This document shows, one piece after another, positions 17,208 through 27,278 of a DNA stretch of 64,000 bases. The position numbers were made by a program, and so were the translations under genes. The notes beneath the pieces were generated by a model. The model had not been told where the DNA came from and did not search any database. It was given only the letters and a program-made list of their open reading frames with translations. Position 1 is the stretch's first letter. Every line of letters begins with the position of its first letter. This stretch comes from Demequina capsici (GTDB lineage: Bacteria; Actinomycetota; Actinomycetes; Actinomycetales; Demequinaceae). The stretch covers positions 806,001 through 870,000 of the forward strand of contig NZ_CP134880.1 in assembly GCF_032102965.1 (NCBI RefSeq), in the 5' to 3' direction.

Positions 17208-19418
17208 ATGGACTACGGACACCCGCTCCGCTTCGGCACCTTCATCACCCCCACGAACGCCTCGCCGCAGCAGCCCGTGAGGCTCGCGCAGCTGAGCGAA
17301 CGGCTCGGCTACGACCTCGTGACGTTCCAGGACCACCCGTATCAGCCGTCCTTCCACGACACCTGGACGCTGCTGTCGTACGTGGCCGCCTCGACCGAGC
17401 GCATCCACCTCGCACCCAACGTCCTCAACCTTCCGTTGCGCCAGCCGCTCGTCGCGGCGCGCGCCGCCGCATCGCTCGATCTGCTCAGCGGTGGGCGGCT
17501 GGACCTGGGTCTCGGCTCCGGCGCGTTCTGGGAGGCCATCGAGGCGATGGGCGAGCCGCGGCTCACCCCGGGCCAGGCAGTCGACGCCCTCGAGGAGGCG
17601 ATCGACCTCATGCGCGGGCTCTGGTCGCCGCATGAAGGAGGCGGTCTGCGCGGAGGTGGCCGCTATCCCGTTGCCGGCGCCAAGCGGGGCCCGATGCCCG
17701 CGCACCGCATCCCGCTGTGGATCGGCGCGTACAAGCCGCGGATGCTCCGCCTTACCGGACGCAAGGGCGACGGCTGGCTCCCGAGCCTCGCGTACGTCCC
17801 CTCAGGCGACTTCACCGAGCAGAGCGCCCGCATCGACGACGCGGCCACAGGTGCGGACCGCGACCCTGCGGAGATCACCCGCCTTCTCAACATCTCCGGG
17901 CGCGAGCCCGCGTCGCAGCTGCTGGATCTCGCGGTCGCGCACGGCTTCTCCACGTTCGTCGTGGCCGCCGACGACCCGTCGTCCCTGGCCCGGTTCATCG
18001 AGGAGACGGCCCCGACGGTCTGCGCCGGGCTGGCAGACGAGCGCCGGAACCGTGGCACGGCAGCGAACCAGGGGCGATCCCGCACGGCGATCGCCTCGCG
18101 GCGACCTGGCATCGCGTACGACGACGTGCCCGAGTCGTTGCGCTCGACGGCGGTGGAGCCTGGCGACTTCGCCTACCCGACCGTCCGGTCGACCTACATG
18201 CGCGCAGGCGCACCCGGCCTGGTGCTGAGGCCGCGCGACGCCTCACAGGTGAGCGACGCCGTCGTCTTCGCGGGCCGCCACCGGGCCCTTCCCCTCGGTA
18301 TCCGCAGCGGCGGCCACGGCATCAGCGGCCGCAGCACGAACGACGGCGGGCTCGTGATCGACCTCGGCGCCCTCGACACGATCGAGGTGGTCGACGAGGC
18401 GGCTCGCCGGGTGCGCGTCGGCGCCGGCGCCCGCTGGCAGGAGGTCGCGCGAGCGCTCGAGCCTCACGGCTGGGCGATCTCGAGCGGAGATTACGGAGGC
18501 GTCGGCGTCGGGGGCCTCGCCACTGCGGGCGGCGTGGGCTTCCTGGGCCGCGAGCACGGCCTGACCATCGACCACGTCGTCGCCGCCGACGTGGTGCTCG
18601 CCGACGGACGTCCGTTGCACGCGTCCGCCACCGAGGAGCCCGAGCTGTTCTGGGCGCTGCGCGGGGCCGGCGCCAGCATGGGCATCGTCACCGCCGTCGA
18701 GCTCGAGGCGCAGCCTGTCGGCCAGGTGGGATGGGTGCAGCTCGCCTTCGACGCGTCGGACACGGCAGGCTTCCTGGCACGCTACGCCGAGGCCACGGAG
18801 GCCGCGCCGCGCGACACGACCCTCTTCCTGATGGCCGGAGCGCCGCGCGCGGGTCAGCCGCCGGTCGTCCAGCTGTACGGGGTGGTCGACTCGAGCGACC
18901 CGGACACGATCATCGAGCGGGTCATGCCGTTCGCACAGATCGCGCCGCTGCTCGACCAGTCGATCCAGCTCGGCTCGTACGCCGACGTCATCGCGAACGC
19001 GCCCGACACCCCTCACCAGGGTCAGGGCGAGCCCGCCTTCAGGTCGGGCCTGCTCCCCGAGCTCGGTGAGGACGCCGCGGGGCTCGCCGCCGCACTCCTG
19101 GCGTCCGGGACGACGCCCTGGTTCCAGATCCGGCCCGTCGGCGGCGCCATCGCGGACGTGCCTGCGGACGCTACGGCCTATGCCCACCGTGACGCCCTGT
19201 ACTCGCTGACGGCCATCGGCGGCTCCGCACGATTCGACGCTCTCTGGGAGCGACTGGCCGAACGGTTCGACGGCCTCTACCTGAGCTTCGAGTCACGGCA
19301 GGATCCCGCGCTCGTCGCGTCGGCGTTCCCTGCGCCGACGCTGGCGCGGCTCCGCGAGGTCAAGCGGCGCTACGACCGGGAGAACCTGTTCCACGACAAC
19401 TTCCCTCTGCTGGGCTGA
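17208..19418 (+). CDS. Fusion of luciferase-like flavin monooxygenase and BBE-type FAD-linked oxidase
   Basis: A 736-aa protein with two oxidoreductase domains in one frame. Residues 1 to about 285 are a bacterial luciferase-like (LLM) TIM barrel ([46 protein letters not shown]), using FMN or F420. After a linker of about 40 residues comes an FAD-binding PCMH-type domain: [11 protein letters not shown] gives His370 as the likely covalent FAD attachment site, then [21 protein letters not shown]. The C-terminus ([14 protein letters not shown]) is the berberine-bridge BBE motif. The Cys of bicovalent BBE enzymes is missing near residue 430 ([10 protein letters not shown]). GAGGAG precedes the ATG. 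Substrate unknown; separately these domains act on aldehydes, sugars or alkaloid-like alcohols. Confidence 0.88.
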   Translation: MDYGHPLRFGTFITPTNASPQQPVRLAQLSERLGYDLVTFQDHPYQPSFHDTWTLLSYVAASTERIHLAPNVLNLPLRQPLVAARAAASLDLLSGGRLDLGLGSGAFWEAIEAMGEPRLTPGQAVDALEEAIDLMRGLWSPHEGGGLRGGGRYPVAGAKRGPMPAHRIPLWIGAYKPRMLRLTGRKGDGWLPSLAYVPSGDFTEQSARIDDAATGADRDPAEITRLLNISGREPASQLLDLAVAHGFSTFVVAADDPSSLARFIEETAPTVCAGLADERRNRGTAANQGRSRTAIASRRPGIAYDDVPESLRSTAVEPGDFAYPTVRSTYMRAGAPGLVLRPRDASQVSDAVVFAGRHRALPLGIRSGGHGISGRSTNDGGLVIDLGALDTIEVVDEAARRVRVGAGARWQEVARALEPHGWAISSGDYGGVGVGGLATAGGVGFLGREHGLTIDHVVAADVVLADGRPLHASATEEPELFWALRGAGASMGIVTAVELEAQPVGQVGWVQLAFDASDTAGFLARYAEATEAAPRDTTLFLMAGAPRAGQPPVVQLYGVVDSSDPDTIIERVMPFAQIAPLLDQSIQLGSYADVIANAPDTPHQGQGEPAFRSGLLPELGEDAAGLAAALLASGTTPWFQIRPVGGAIADVPADATAYAHRDALYSLTAIGGSARFDALWERLAERFDGLYLSFESRQDPALVASAFPAPTLARLREVKRRYDRENLFHDNFPLLG

Positions 19419-19570
19419 CCCGCAGAGCCCAGGCCCGTCGACGATCGTCCAAGTCAGGCCCAAGGTCCCCTGTCGGAGGCCTCTACGAGGACGAACGGGC
19501 GGACGAGGCGCACGACGCAGGGAAGCGGCAGCCCTGCCGCTCGTCTCGCCGATCGAGGGGGTTGCTCACC

Positions 19571-21088
19571 ATGCTGAGCTTCCGTGCACAGATCATGTTG
19601 GGTGCGTTCGCGACCGCTGCGGCCGCAGCTGCAGGAGCAGGGGTGGCGGTCCATGCGGTCCATGCGTCACAGGCCGCGCCCGCGTGGGCGGTGCCGACGA
19701 TCCTGGCGCTCGGCGCAGTCGCCGTCGTGCTTGCGCTGGTCTCCGCGGCCTGGCTGGGCGGCCGCGTCGCCGCTCCCATGAAGGAGCTCGCAGGCCTCCT
19801 TGCACACGCGGGAGCCGGCGACCTGACAGGGCGGGCGGGCGGCACCGGCGGGAGCGTGGTCGGGCCGCTCGCGGCCGACTTCAACCGCATGGCCGACGCC
19901 TTCGGCAACGGCCTCGGTGCCATCGGTGAGGACGTGCTCGCCTTGTCCGCCGCCATGGAGGAGCTGTCCGTGGCCACCTCCCAGATCGCGGCGGGCGTCT
20001 CCGGGTCCTCCCAGGAGGCAGGCATGGTCGCCGCAGCCGCGCAGCAGGTGTCGACCAGCGCCCAGGCAGTCGCCACCGCGACAGAGCAGATGTCCGCATC
20101 GATCCGCGAGATCGCCACGAGCACCAGCGCGGGCGCGGCGGTCGCTGCCGAGGCCGTCGGCGCCGTCGAGAGCGCCAGCGCGACCGTCACCACGCTGGGC
20201 GAGTCGTCCACGCAGATCGGCGAGGTCGTGAAGCTCATCACCCAGATCGCCGAGCAGACCAACCTGCTGGCCCTCAACGCCACCATCGAGGCTGCCCGCG
20301 CAGGCGAGGCGGGCAAGGGGTTCGCCGTCGTCGCGTCGGAGGTCAAGGACCTCGCTCAGGCCACCGCCAAGGCCACCGAGGACATCGGTGCGCGCATCGA
20401 GGCGATCCAGACGGACGTCGACTCCGCTGCGACCGCGATCGGGCGCATCACCGGTGTCATCGACCAGGTCAGCGAGAGCCAGGCCGCCGTCGCCACCGCC
20501 CTCGAGGAGCAGACCGCCGTGACCGAGGAGATGACCCGCTCGGTGACGGAGGCGGCGGCCGGTGCCGAGCAGATCGCCGCATCGATCAGCCGCATCGCCG
20601 ACGCCGCCAGCGCGTCGAGCGACGCCGTCACCGACACCACCGCCGCCCAGTCCGACGTGGCGCGCATGACCGACGAGCTGACGGACCTCCTCGCCCGCTT
20701 CCAGTTCGTCGCGCCGCACGACGAGGACGTTCCCGTCGCGAGACAGATCACCAAGGCCATCGGTGCGCACGGTGCGTGGAAGAAGCGCCTGAACGCTGCC
20801 GTCGGCGCGGGGCGACACAACGAGGACGTCGCGACGGTCGGGCGCGACGACCGTTGCGCCTTCGGGCGGTGGCTGCACTCGGGTGGCGTGACCGACTCCG
20901 CGGGCCTGCTGTCCACCGCCAAGGCGCAGCACGCTGCCTTCCATCGCGCGGCCGCGGACGTGCTGCGACAGCTCGATGCGGGGCGCAAGGCCGAGGCGCG
21001 CACCGCGCTGCAGCCCGGCGGGTCGTTCGCTGAGGCGTCCCGTGTGCTCACCGCCACCATGATCGAGTGGCGTCGCCACGTCGTGTGA
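19571..21088 (+). CDS. Methyl-accepting chemotaxis protein with C-terminal CZB zinc-binding domain
   Basis: 505 aa. Two membrane helices (about residues 5-28 and 37-60) are separated by fewer than ten residues, so there is no extracellular ligand domain. A HAMP-like stretch follows, then the long MCP signalling coiled coil. Its hairpin tip [20 protein letters not shown] (the CheA/CheW contact) is intact. The C-terminus is a CZB domain: His in AHGAWKKRL, Cys in RCAFGRWL, and two His in QHAAFHRAA give the 3His-1Cys zinc site. CZB domains sense zinc or hypochlorous acid from the cytoplasmic side. GAGGGG sits before the ATG; a TTG at 19562 is too close to it. No che or flagellar genes are nearby. 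Confidence 0.92.
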   Translation: MLSFRAQIMLGAFATAAAAAAGAGVAVHAVHASQAAPAWAVPTILALGAVAVVLALVSAAWLGGRVAAPMKELAGLLAHAGAGDLTGRAGGTGGSVVGPLAADFNRMADAFGNGLGAIGEDVLALSAAMEELSVATSQIAAGVSGSSQEAGMVAAAAQQVSTSAQAVATATEQMSASIREIATSTSAGAAVAAEAVGAVESASATVTTLGESSTQIGEVVKLITQIAEQTNLLALNATIEAARAGEAGKGFAVVASEVKDLAQATAKATEDIGARIEAIQTDVDSAATAIGRITGVIDQVSESQAAVATALEEQTAVTEEMTRSVTEAAAGAEQIAASISRIADAASASSDAVTDTTAAQSDVARMTDELTDLLARFQFVAPHDEDVPVARQITKAIGAHGAWKKRLNAAVGAGRHNEDVATVGRDDRCAFGRWLHSGGVTDSAGLLSTAKAQHAAFHRAAADVLRQLDAGRKAEARTALQPGGSFAEASRVLTATMIEWRRHVV

Positions 21089-21184
21089 TCCGAGGGGATC
21101 CTTCGGGCCCCGGCTCGTGCGGCGAGGCATCGTCCCAGTTCGCAGGTAGCCTGGGAGCATGGCATTTCTGCGGGGATACCAGGC

Positions 21185-22774
21185 ATGAGCATCCGGCCGA
21201 TCAAGACATGGTCCTATCCGGGTGCGCTCCTGGACGCTTTGGTCGACACGCGCAAGGTGATCGCGGCGACCGAGCTTCCCCTCCCCACAGGGCACGAGGG
21301 CGAGTCCGCGCAGCTGATGGAGCAGATGCTCGATCAGCTGGACCACCACCTGATCCCACGTGTCCGCGAGGAGGCCTCGCCCGCGATCGTCGTCGTCGCT
21401 GGATCCACCGGTGCCGGCAAGTCGACCGTGGTGAACGCCCTGATAGGAGAGGACCTGACGCCCTCCGGCGTGCTCAGGCCCACGACCAAGCAGCCGCACC
21501 TGTTCCACCATCCCCTGGACACCCAGCTGCTGAGCGAGGTGGAGCAGAAGGCCAAAGTGATCGCCACGGAGGAGGTGCCTCGCGGTCTCGCCCTCGTGGA
21601 CAGCCCCGACCTCGACTCGGTGTCCGGCGAGAACCGCGAGATCGCGCATGAGCTCCTGGAGACCGCGGACCTCTGGCTGTTCGTCACCACCGCCGCCCGG
21701 TACGGCGACGCCGTGCCGTGGGACGCGCTGCGGACGGGTGCCGAACGGGGTGCCTCCATCGCCATCGTGCTCAACCGCGTGACCGTCGACGTGGCCGCCC
21801 ACGTCAGGCGCGACCTGGTGGACCGACTGCAGGACGAGGGTCTCGAGGGCCTGCCGCTGTTCGTCATCCCCGAGGACCCCGAGGGACGTGGACGCGTGCC
21901 GCGCGACATCGTCGGCAACCTGGCACGCTGGCTCGAGTCCGTGGCGTCGGCGTCCGCCGAGGCGATCGTCGAACGCACCCTCCACGGCGCCGCAGAGTCG
22001 CTCAAGGAGTGGCTCGAGAGGCTCGCAGAGATCATGGACGACCAGGCCGCCGCCGCCAAGGAGGTCCGCTCCGAGGTGCGCCGATGCGCCGCCCAGGCCG
22101 ACCAGAAGGACGGTGAGGCCTGGTACCTGCAGATCCCCACGTCGTCCCTTGCAGCGAGGTGGGAGCAGGCGGCAGGGGAGGGCGGCGTGCTGTTCCGCCT
22201 GCGACGCTCCATGTGGACCAAGCGCAGGATCGCGCGCGAGAAGCGCGATGAGGTGCTGCACCTCATGAGGCGCGAGATCACCGAGGCGGTCGAGGCGCAC
22301 CTGGTGCTGTCCGCATCGGACGCGTCCGACGCGATGGTCTCCGCGCTCACCGACGTGGGCGAGGGGCCGGGGCCGTGGCTCGCCGGACAGCGTGACCCGC
22401 GCCTCGCACGTGAGATCCGGGAACGACACGCCGCCGACGCGACCCGGGGCTGGCTGGACAGGGTCGACGAGCTGGCGGCGGAGCTTCCCGGTGCGCAGCG
22501 CGCCCGCGACCTGATCGGGCCGCAGGGCCTGTCGACGGCGCTCGCGTCCGCCGCACTCGGCGTCGACGCCGCACGCACCTTCCTCACCGTCGCCACGTCC
22601 GGATCCATCAACGAGCAGTCCGAGACGGCTCGCGCGGAGCTCACCGCAGCGCGCAAGTACGTCATCAATAAGGAGGCTCTCGACATGATGAAGCCCACCG
22701 ACGTGACCTCCCTGCTCCCTGAGGCGTCCGCCAAGGTCCGGCTGCGCCGGGCCGAGCTCAGGGGCCTGCTGTGA
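21185..22774 (+). CDS. Dynamin-family GTPase (first of a pair)
   Basis: A 529-aa protein. P-loop GSTGAGKST near residues 76-84, a switch II-like DSPDLDS and G4 LNRV show an active GTPase domain in the N-terminal 230 residues. The rest is largely helical with long charged helices, as in bacterial dynamin-like proteins and YfjP-like GTPases. No clear membrane span is visible. It overlaps the next GTPase gene by 4 bases, so the two are probably partners, like the paired DynA/DynB-type proteins of other bacteria. The role is unknown; membrane remodelling or stress repair is inferred. Confidence 0.8.
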   Translation: MSIRPIKTWSYPGALLDALVDTRKVIAATELPLPTGHEGESAQLMEQMLDQLDHHLIPRVREEASPAIVVVAGSTGAGKSTVVNALIGEDLTPSGVLRPTTKQPHLFHHPLDTQLLSEVEQKAKVIATEEVPRGLALVDSPDLDSVSGENREIAHELLETADLWLFVTTAARYGDAVPWDALRTGAERGASIAIVLNRVTVDVAAHVRRDLVDRLQDEGLEGLPLFVIPEDPEGRGRVPRDIVGNLARWLESVASASAEAIVERTLHGAAESLKEWLERLAEIMDDQAAAAKEVRSEVRRCAAQADQKDGEAWYLQIPTSSLAARWEQAAGEGGVLFRLRRSMWTKRRIAREKRDEVLHLMRREITEAVEAHLVLSASDASDAMVSALTDVGEGPGPWLAGQRDPRLAREIRERHAADATRGWLDRVDELAAELPGAQRARDLIGPQGLSTALASAALGVDAARTFLTVATSGSINEQSETARAELTAARKYVINKEALDMMKPTDVTSLLPEASAKVRLRRAELRGLL

Positions 22775-24087
22775 GCCCCACCTTCCACGACGTTCCCGCG
22801 CGCGGCCAGACGACCGCGTTGCAGGAGCGCGTGGACCGGCTGCGCGCCTCCATGGAATGGGCCGCCGACGCGATCCCACGCGATGTGCGCGACGAGGTCC
22901 GGGAGACCATCGGCCGATGCGACGAGCGGCTCGCGCTCGGCGTCGACTGGACCATCGTCGCCCTGGCGGGCGGTACCGGCTCCGGCAAGTCGACCCTGTT
23001 CAATGCGTTGACCGGATCCGACTTCGCCGTGCCGGGCGTGACGCGTCCGACCACGGCGCACGCGTCCGCCGCCGTCTACTCCGAGGGCGCGCACCCGCTG
23101 CTCGACTGGCTGGGCGTGCGTGAGGAGCACCGGTTCCACGTGCCCCAGGCGCCGCCGGAGCTGCATGGTCTCGTGCTGCTCGACCTGCCCGACCACGACT
23201 CGATCAACGGCGCCAACCGCGACGTCGTGGACCGCGTGGTCCCGCTCGCGGACCTCATCATCTGGGTGGTCGACCCTCAGAAGTATGCGGACCATGCCAT
23301 CCATTCGGCGTACATCCAGGTCGCGTCCGTGCACGGCCAGCCGTCGCTCATGGTGCTCAACCAGACCGACCGGCTCGGCGACGGCGATGACTGGGCGATC
23401 ATCGAGGACCTGCAGAGGCTCCTCGGTGAGGAGGGGCTGCTCGACGTGCCTGTGATGCCGCTGAGCGCACGCACCGGACGAGGAGTCGACGGGCTCAAGG
23501 CCGAGCTGGCGGGCGCGGTCGAGTCCGGCTCCATCGCGGCGGAGGCCGTGCGGGCGGACCTTGTCGCGGCGGGCAAGGCGCTCGCACGCGCGCTTGCCCA
23601 GGACGCCGACCCCAAGCTCCCCGACAAGACGGAGATCATCGCGTCGCTCGCCCGGCTCGCAGGCGTCGACGCGCGTGCCGAGGCCGCGGGCGCCGTCGCC
23701 TCTGGGCGTGGGCATCAGGTGCCGGACCTCGCCCCGATCGGCCTCGCGTCCGTGGAACGGGAACGGCTCGACTGGATCGACGCCGCGACCGATGGGCTGC
23801 CCCTCACGTGGCGGCACGTGCTCGCGGACACGGTCGCCAGCGGCGAGGAGCTCACCGACGCTCTCAACCGTGAGCTGGGCGAAGCGGAATGGCCGGAGGT
23901 GGAGCGCCCCTCCGGGTGGCGCGGCCGGATGGCCAAGGTGGTGCGCGCGTCGGCCGCCTCAAAGTCCGTCACCGCCGTGGGCCACGACGCCGTGGCCAGG
24001 GTGGTGCGCGAGGCGCTCGTCGAGCCGACCATCCGCATCCACCAGGCGTATCGCAACCTCGACGAGCTGACGCGGCTGGAGCAGTAG
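22771..24087 (+). CDS. Dynamin/Era-like GTPase (second of a pair)
   Basis: 438 aa. P-loop GGTGSGKST (about residues 69-77), G3 DLPDHDS and G4 LNQTDR define the GTPase domain. The C-terminal 180 residues are helical and end in a basic stretch. The GTG start overlaps the stop of the upstream GTPase, so the proteins are coupled and probably form a heteromeric complex. Neighbours downstream are ssb and ettA. Related pairs exist in many actinobacteria, but no function has been shown that I can name. Confidence 0.8.
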   Translation: MSPTFHDVPARGQTTALQERVDRLRASMEWAADAIPRDVRDEVRETIGRCDERLALGVDWTIVALAGGTGSGKSTLFNALTGSDFAVPGVTRPTTAHASAAVYSEGAHPLLDWLGVREEHRFHVPQAPPELHGLVLLDLPDHDSINGANRDVVDRVVPLADLIIWVVDPQKYADHAIHSAYIQVASVHGQPSLMVLNQTDRLGDGDDWAIIEDLQRLLGEEGLLDVPVMPLSARTGRGVDGLKAELAGAVESGSIAAEAVRADLVAAGKALARALAQDADPKLPDKTEIIASLARLAGVDARAEAAGAVASGRGHQVPDLAPIGLASVERERLDWIDAATDGLPLTWRHVLADTVASGEELTDALNRELGEAEWPEVERPSGWRGRMAKVVRASAASKSVTAVGHDAVARVVREALVEPTIRIHQAYRNLDELTRLEQ

Positions 24088-24255
24088 GCGGCGCCGGGAC
24101 CTCGGCGGCCGCCGCGCAAGCCCGTCGGGCGTCGTCCCCAGGCAGGCCGACCCGCGTGCCGCTCCACCGTCACCGTGCCCGCCGGTCCGTCCGACGCCCC
24201 GGTCGCCGAGGCTGGCTCCCGTGACCGCACCGTGCGGTCCGGCGAGGAGCGCAAG

Positions 24256-24828
24256 ATGAACGACCTGACCCTGACGGTCGGCGGCTGGGCCGCGACAGAC
24301 CCCAAGCTGCACGTGGGCGCCGGCGGTGCCGCCATGTGCACGTTCCGGCTCGCCTCCACTCCGCGGCGGTTCGACCGCGGCGCGGGGGAGTGGGTGGACG
24401 GCAGCACCGAGTGGTTCACCGTGAGGGTGTTCCGCGCGGGAGCCGTGACCGTCCACGAGTCGGTGCGCAAGGGCCAACCGCTGATGGTCACCGGCAGGCT
24501 CCGCACGAACGTGTGGGAGGCCGCCGACGGTCCGCGTACGGACCTGCAGGTCGACGCGACCGCGGTGGGCCACGATCTCACGAGAGGGATCGCGACGTTC
24601 ACCCGGGCGGTCGGGGACGCCGCCCTGGGTGGTGAGGCGACGCTGGGCACGACGGCGTCGGCTGGGCAGGCGGACGACACCGAGCGAGAGACGGACGCCC
24701 TCGCACCCTCCGGCGCCGAGCTCGACGCCGACGCACCGGACGCCGACGGCGCGTCCGACCCCTGGGAGACGGAGACGATGGACGACTCCTCCGAGGCGGT
24801 CGACGAGCCCGCCACAAGCGCCGTGTGA
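24256..24828 (+). CDS. Single-stranded DNA-binding protein, SsbB-like
   Basis: 190 aa with an N-terminal OB fold (MNDLTLTVGGWAATDPKLHV through about residue 105, including WFTVRVFRAGA). It coats ssDNA in replication, repair or recombination. The C-terminal 80 residues are acidic and disordered but lack the conserved DDxPF tip that recruits partner proteins, so this may be the accessory rather than the essential SSB. GAGGAG lies before the ATG at 24256; the frame is open further upstream but without similarity. Confidence 0.88.
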   Translation: MNDLTLTVGGWAATDPKLHVGAGGAAMCTFRLASTPRRFDRGAGEWVDGSTEWFTVRVFRAGAVTVHESVRKGQPLMVTGRLRTNVWEAADGPRTDLQVDATAVGHDLTRGIATFTRAVGDAALGGEATLGTTASAGQADDTERETDALAPSGAELDADAPDADGASDPWETETMDDSSEAVDEPATSAV

Positions 24829-24954
24829 GGAGCTGACGGGCGCCGGCCCGCTGTCGATCCCACGCCCCGCTCGGACGAGCCGGATGCGCCGCGTAGGCTA
24901 GGGGCGTCGACAGCGGGCCTATGCGGCTCGAAACCCACAAGTCTCGGAGCATCA

Positions 24955-26637
24955 GTGGCTGAGTTCATCTACACCATGCAGAAGGCGCGCAAGGCGCACG
25001 GCGACAAGGTCATCCTCGATGACGTCACCATGGCCTTCTACCCGGGCGCCAAGATCGGCGTCGTCGGCCCCAACGGCGCTGGTAAGTCCACCATCCTGAA
25101 GATCATGGCCGGCATCGAGCAGCCCTCGAACGGCGAGGCGCGGCTCAGCCCCGGCTACAGCGTGGGCATCCTCCTGCAGGAGCCGCCGCTCAACGAGGAC
25201 AAGGATGTGCTCGGCAACGTGCGCGAGGGCATGGGTGAGCTCTACACGAAGCTCGAGCGCTTCAACGCCATCTCCGAGGAGATGGCGAACCCCGACGCCG
25301 ATTACGACACGCTGCTGGCCGAGATGGGCTCGCTCCAGGAGGACCTGGACAACGCGGACGCGTGGGACCTCGACTCCCAGATCGAGCAGGCCATGGACGC
25401 GCTGCAGTGCCCGCCGGGGGACGCCGACGTGAAGGTGCTGTCCGGCGGTGAGCGCCGCCGCGTGGCGCTGTGCAGGCTGCTGCTCGAGAAGCCCGACCTG
25501 CTGCTGCTGGACGAGCCGACCAACCACCTTGACGCCGAGTCCGTCCAATGGCTCGAGCAGCACCTCGCCAAGTACCCCGGCGCAGTGCTCGCCGTCACCC
25601 ACGACCGGTACTTCCTCGACCACGTCGCACAGTGGATCTGCGAGGTGGATCGGGGCCGCCTGTACCCGTACGAGGGCAACTACTCGACGTACCTCGAGAA
25701 GAAGCAGGAGCGCCTGCAGGTCCAGGGCAAGAAGGACGCCAAGCTCGCCAAGCGCCTCAAGGAGGAGCTGGAGTGGGTGCGTCAGAACGCCAAGGGGCGC
25801 CAGACCAAGTCCAAGGCGCGCCTGAACCGCTATGAGGAGATGGCTGCCGAGGCGGAGCGCACCAGGAAGCTCGACTTCGAGGAGATCCAGATCCCGCCGG
25901 GCCCCCGCCTGGGCAGCATCGTCCTCGAGGCCAAGAACCTGCAGAAGGGCTTCGGGGACCGCACCCTCATCGACGGTCTGTCGTTCACGCTGCCGCGTAA
26001 CGGCATCGTCGGCGTCATCGGCCCCAACGGCGTCGGCAAGACCACGCTGTTCAAGACGATCGTCGGCCTCGAGCCGCTTGACGGCGGCGACCTGAAGGTC
26101 GGCGAGACCGTCAAGATCTCCTACGTCGACCAGTCGCGCGGCGGCATCGACCCCGACAAGTCGCTCTGGGAGGTCGTGTCCGACGGGCTCGACTACATCC
26201 AGGTGGGCAAGGTCGAGATGCCCTCGCGCGCCTACGTGAGCGCCTTCGGATTCAAGGGCCCTGACCAGCAGAAGCCCGCCGGCGTGCTTTCCGGTGGTGA
26301 GCGCAACCGCCTCAACCTGGCGCTCACGCTCAAGGAGGGCGGCAACGTCCTGCTTCTGGACGAGCCGACCAACGACCTGGACGTCGAGACGCTCGGTTCG
26401 CTCGAGAACGCGCTGCTCGACTTCCCCGGGTGCGCAGTCGTGGTCAGTCACGACCGGTGGTTCCTGGACCGCGTGGCGACTCACATCCTCGCCTACGAGG
26501 GCACCGAGGAGAACCCGTCGAACTGGTTCTGGTTCGAGGGCAACTTCGAGTCCTACGAGAAGAACAAGGTGGAACGCCTCGGCGCCGATGCTGCGCGTCC
26601 GCACCGCGTGACGTACCGCAAGCTCACGCGCGACTAG
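24955..26637 (+). CDS. ettA: Energy-dependent translational throttle protein EttA (ABC-F ATPase)
   Basis: An ABC-F protein of 560 aa, the normal EttA length. It binds the ribosomal E site and gates the first elongation step according to ATP/ADP. Two ABC domains are complete: GPNGAGKST / LSGGERRRVALCR / LLLLDEPTNHLD and GPNGVGKTT / LSGGERNRLNLAL / VLLLDEPTNDLD. Between them is the P-site tRNA interaction linker (residues about 245-305, rich in Lys/Arg), and the EttA arm insertion is in domain 1. GTG at 24955 has CGGAG upstream. TAGGCTAGG at about 24894 could be a -10 element. The order ssb-ettA is common in Micrococcales. Confidence 0.96.
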   Translation: MAEFIYTMQKARKAHGDKVILDDVTMAFYPGAKIGVVGPNGAGKSTILKIMAGIEQPSNGEARLSPGYSVGILLQEPPLNEDKDVLGNVREGMGELYTKLERFNAISEEMANPDADYDTLLAEMGSLQEDLDNADAWDLDSQIEQAMDALQCPPGDADVKVLSGGERRRVALCRLLLEKPDLLLLDEPTNHLDAESVQWLEQHLAKYPGAVLAVTHDRYFLDHVAQWICEVDRGRLYPYEGNYSTYLEKKQERLQVQGKKDAKLAKRLKEELEWVRQNAKGRQTKSKARLNRYEEMAAEAERTRKLDFEEIQIPPGPRLGSIVLEAKNLQKGFGDRTLIDGLSFTLPRNGIVGVIGPNGVGKTTLFKTIVGLEPLDGGDLKVGETVKISYVDQSRGGIDPDKSLWEVVSDGLDYIQVGKVEMPSRAYVSAFGFKGPDQQKPAGVLSGGERNRLNLALTLKEGGNVLLLDEPTNDLDVETLGSLENALLDFPGCAVVVSHDRWFLDRVATHILAYEGTEENPSNWFWFEGNFESYEKNKVERLGADAARPHRVTYRKLTRD

Positions 26638-26652
26638 TCGCACGCGTCAGCG

Positions 26653-26733
26653 GTGTGCCGCGGCCGCAGTGTGTCGCGTCGGCCGTGTGCATGCGTCAGC
26701 CGTGTGCCGCGTCCCCAGTGTGCCGCCTCCGCA
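26653..26733. repeat. Degenerate 16-bp tandem array, five units
   Basis: Units start GTGTG at 26653, 26669, 26685, 26702 and 26718. Four are 16 bp and one is 17 bp; the best-conserved form is GTGTGCCGCGTCCCCA. The array begins 15 bp after ettA stops and ends 7 bp before a terminator. Confidence 0.6.
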
Positions 26734-26740
26734 GTGACGT

Positions 26741-26771
26741 GAGGAGCCCCCGACCGAACCGGGGGCTCCTC
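26741..26771. terminator. Intrinsic terminator downstream of ettA
   Basis: GAGGAGCCCCC and GGGGGCTCCTC form a perfect 11-bp stem with a 9-base loop. Confidence 0.8.
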
Positions 26772-26779
26772 AGCGTTTC

Positions 26780-26877
26780 GGGTGAGCCAGTGTCGATTCT
26801 CCGAACTCGCCGCCCCTGACGGGTGAGCCAGTGTCGATTCTCCGAACTCGCCGCCCCTGACGAGTGAGCCAGTGCCG
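26780..26877. repeat. 41-bp tandem repeat array A (2.4 units)
   Basis: Two identical 41-bp units, 26780-26820 and 26821-26861, each beginning GGGTGAGCCAGTG, are followed by a partial unit at 26862-26877. The reverse complement of a unit aligns without gaps to array B (27279-27376) at 31 of 41 positions, so the two arrays are inverted copies of one family. Confidence 0.85.
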
Positions 26878-26886
26878 CCTGTGGCC

Positions 26887-27156
26887 CTAGTGGACGTTCC
26901 CGGTGCCATCAGCGCCGCTGCCGTCGTCGCTCCGAGCGTCGCGCCCAGGCCGAAGCACCGGCCCTGCGGGGTCGTCACGATCTCTGATCTTCACCCACAC
27001 GAACCCGACGAGCACGCCCACCATCGGGAGCCCGATCGCGACAGCGGCGATCATCGGAAGCGCACTCGGGCCGGCGGGCGCCTCGTCGACGGACCCGGCG
27101 GCCGAGACGAGCCATTGAGCCGCGTCGAGCGTCGAGGGAATCGCCTGCGTGATCAT
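26887..27156 (-). CDS. Hypothetical small single-pass membrane protein
   Basis: An 89-aa frame with host-like G/C third positions. An N-terminal segment of about 33 residues is followed by one membrane helix (PMIAAVAIGLPMVGVLVGFV, about 34-53), a positive stop (WVKIRDRD) and a disordered acidic/glycine tail. The ribosome site is weak. It lies between two inverted 41-bp repeat arrays. No family is recognised; it could be a chance frame, but the helix and charge pattern argue for a real protein. Confidence 0.5.
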   Translation of the reverse strand: MITQAIPSTLDAAQWLVSAAGSVDEAPAGPSALPMIAAVAIGLPMVGVLVGFVWVKIRDRDDPAGPVLRPGRDARSDDGSGADGTGNVH

Positions 27157-27278
27157 CTGCCCACGGTAGTGCTCGATCTCGGCGTGCGAGGACCCGGCCC
27201 GTGTCGGTTCGATTCCGTGAGGGGACCGGCATCCTGAGCATCCGGCACGCCGCTGGGAGTGTGCGAGCCGGTCGAGGC

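Noticed and set aside
19667..22879. A 1070-residue open frame on the minus strand
   Set aside because: It is a shadow of the chemoreceptor and GTPase genes, with no family motif or codon signal.
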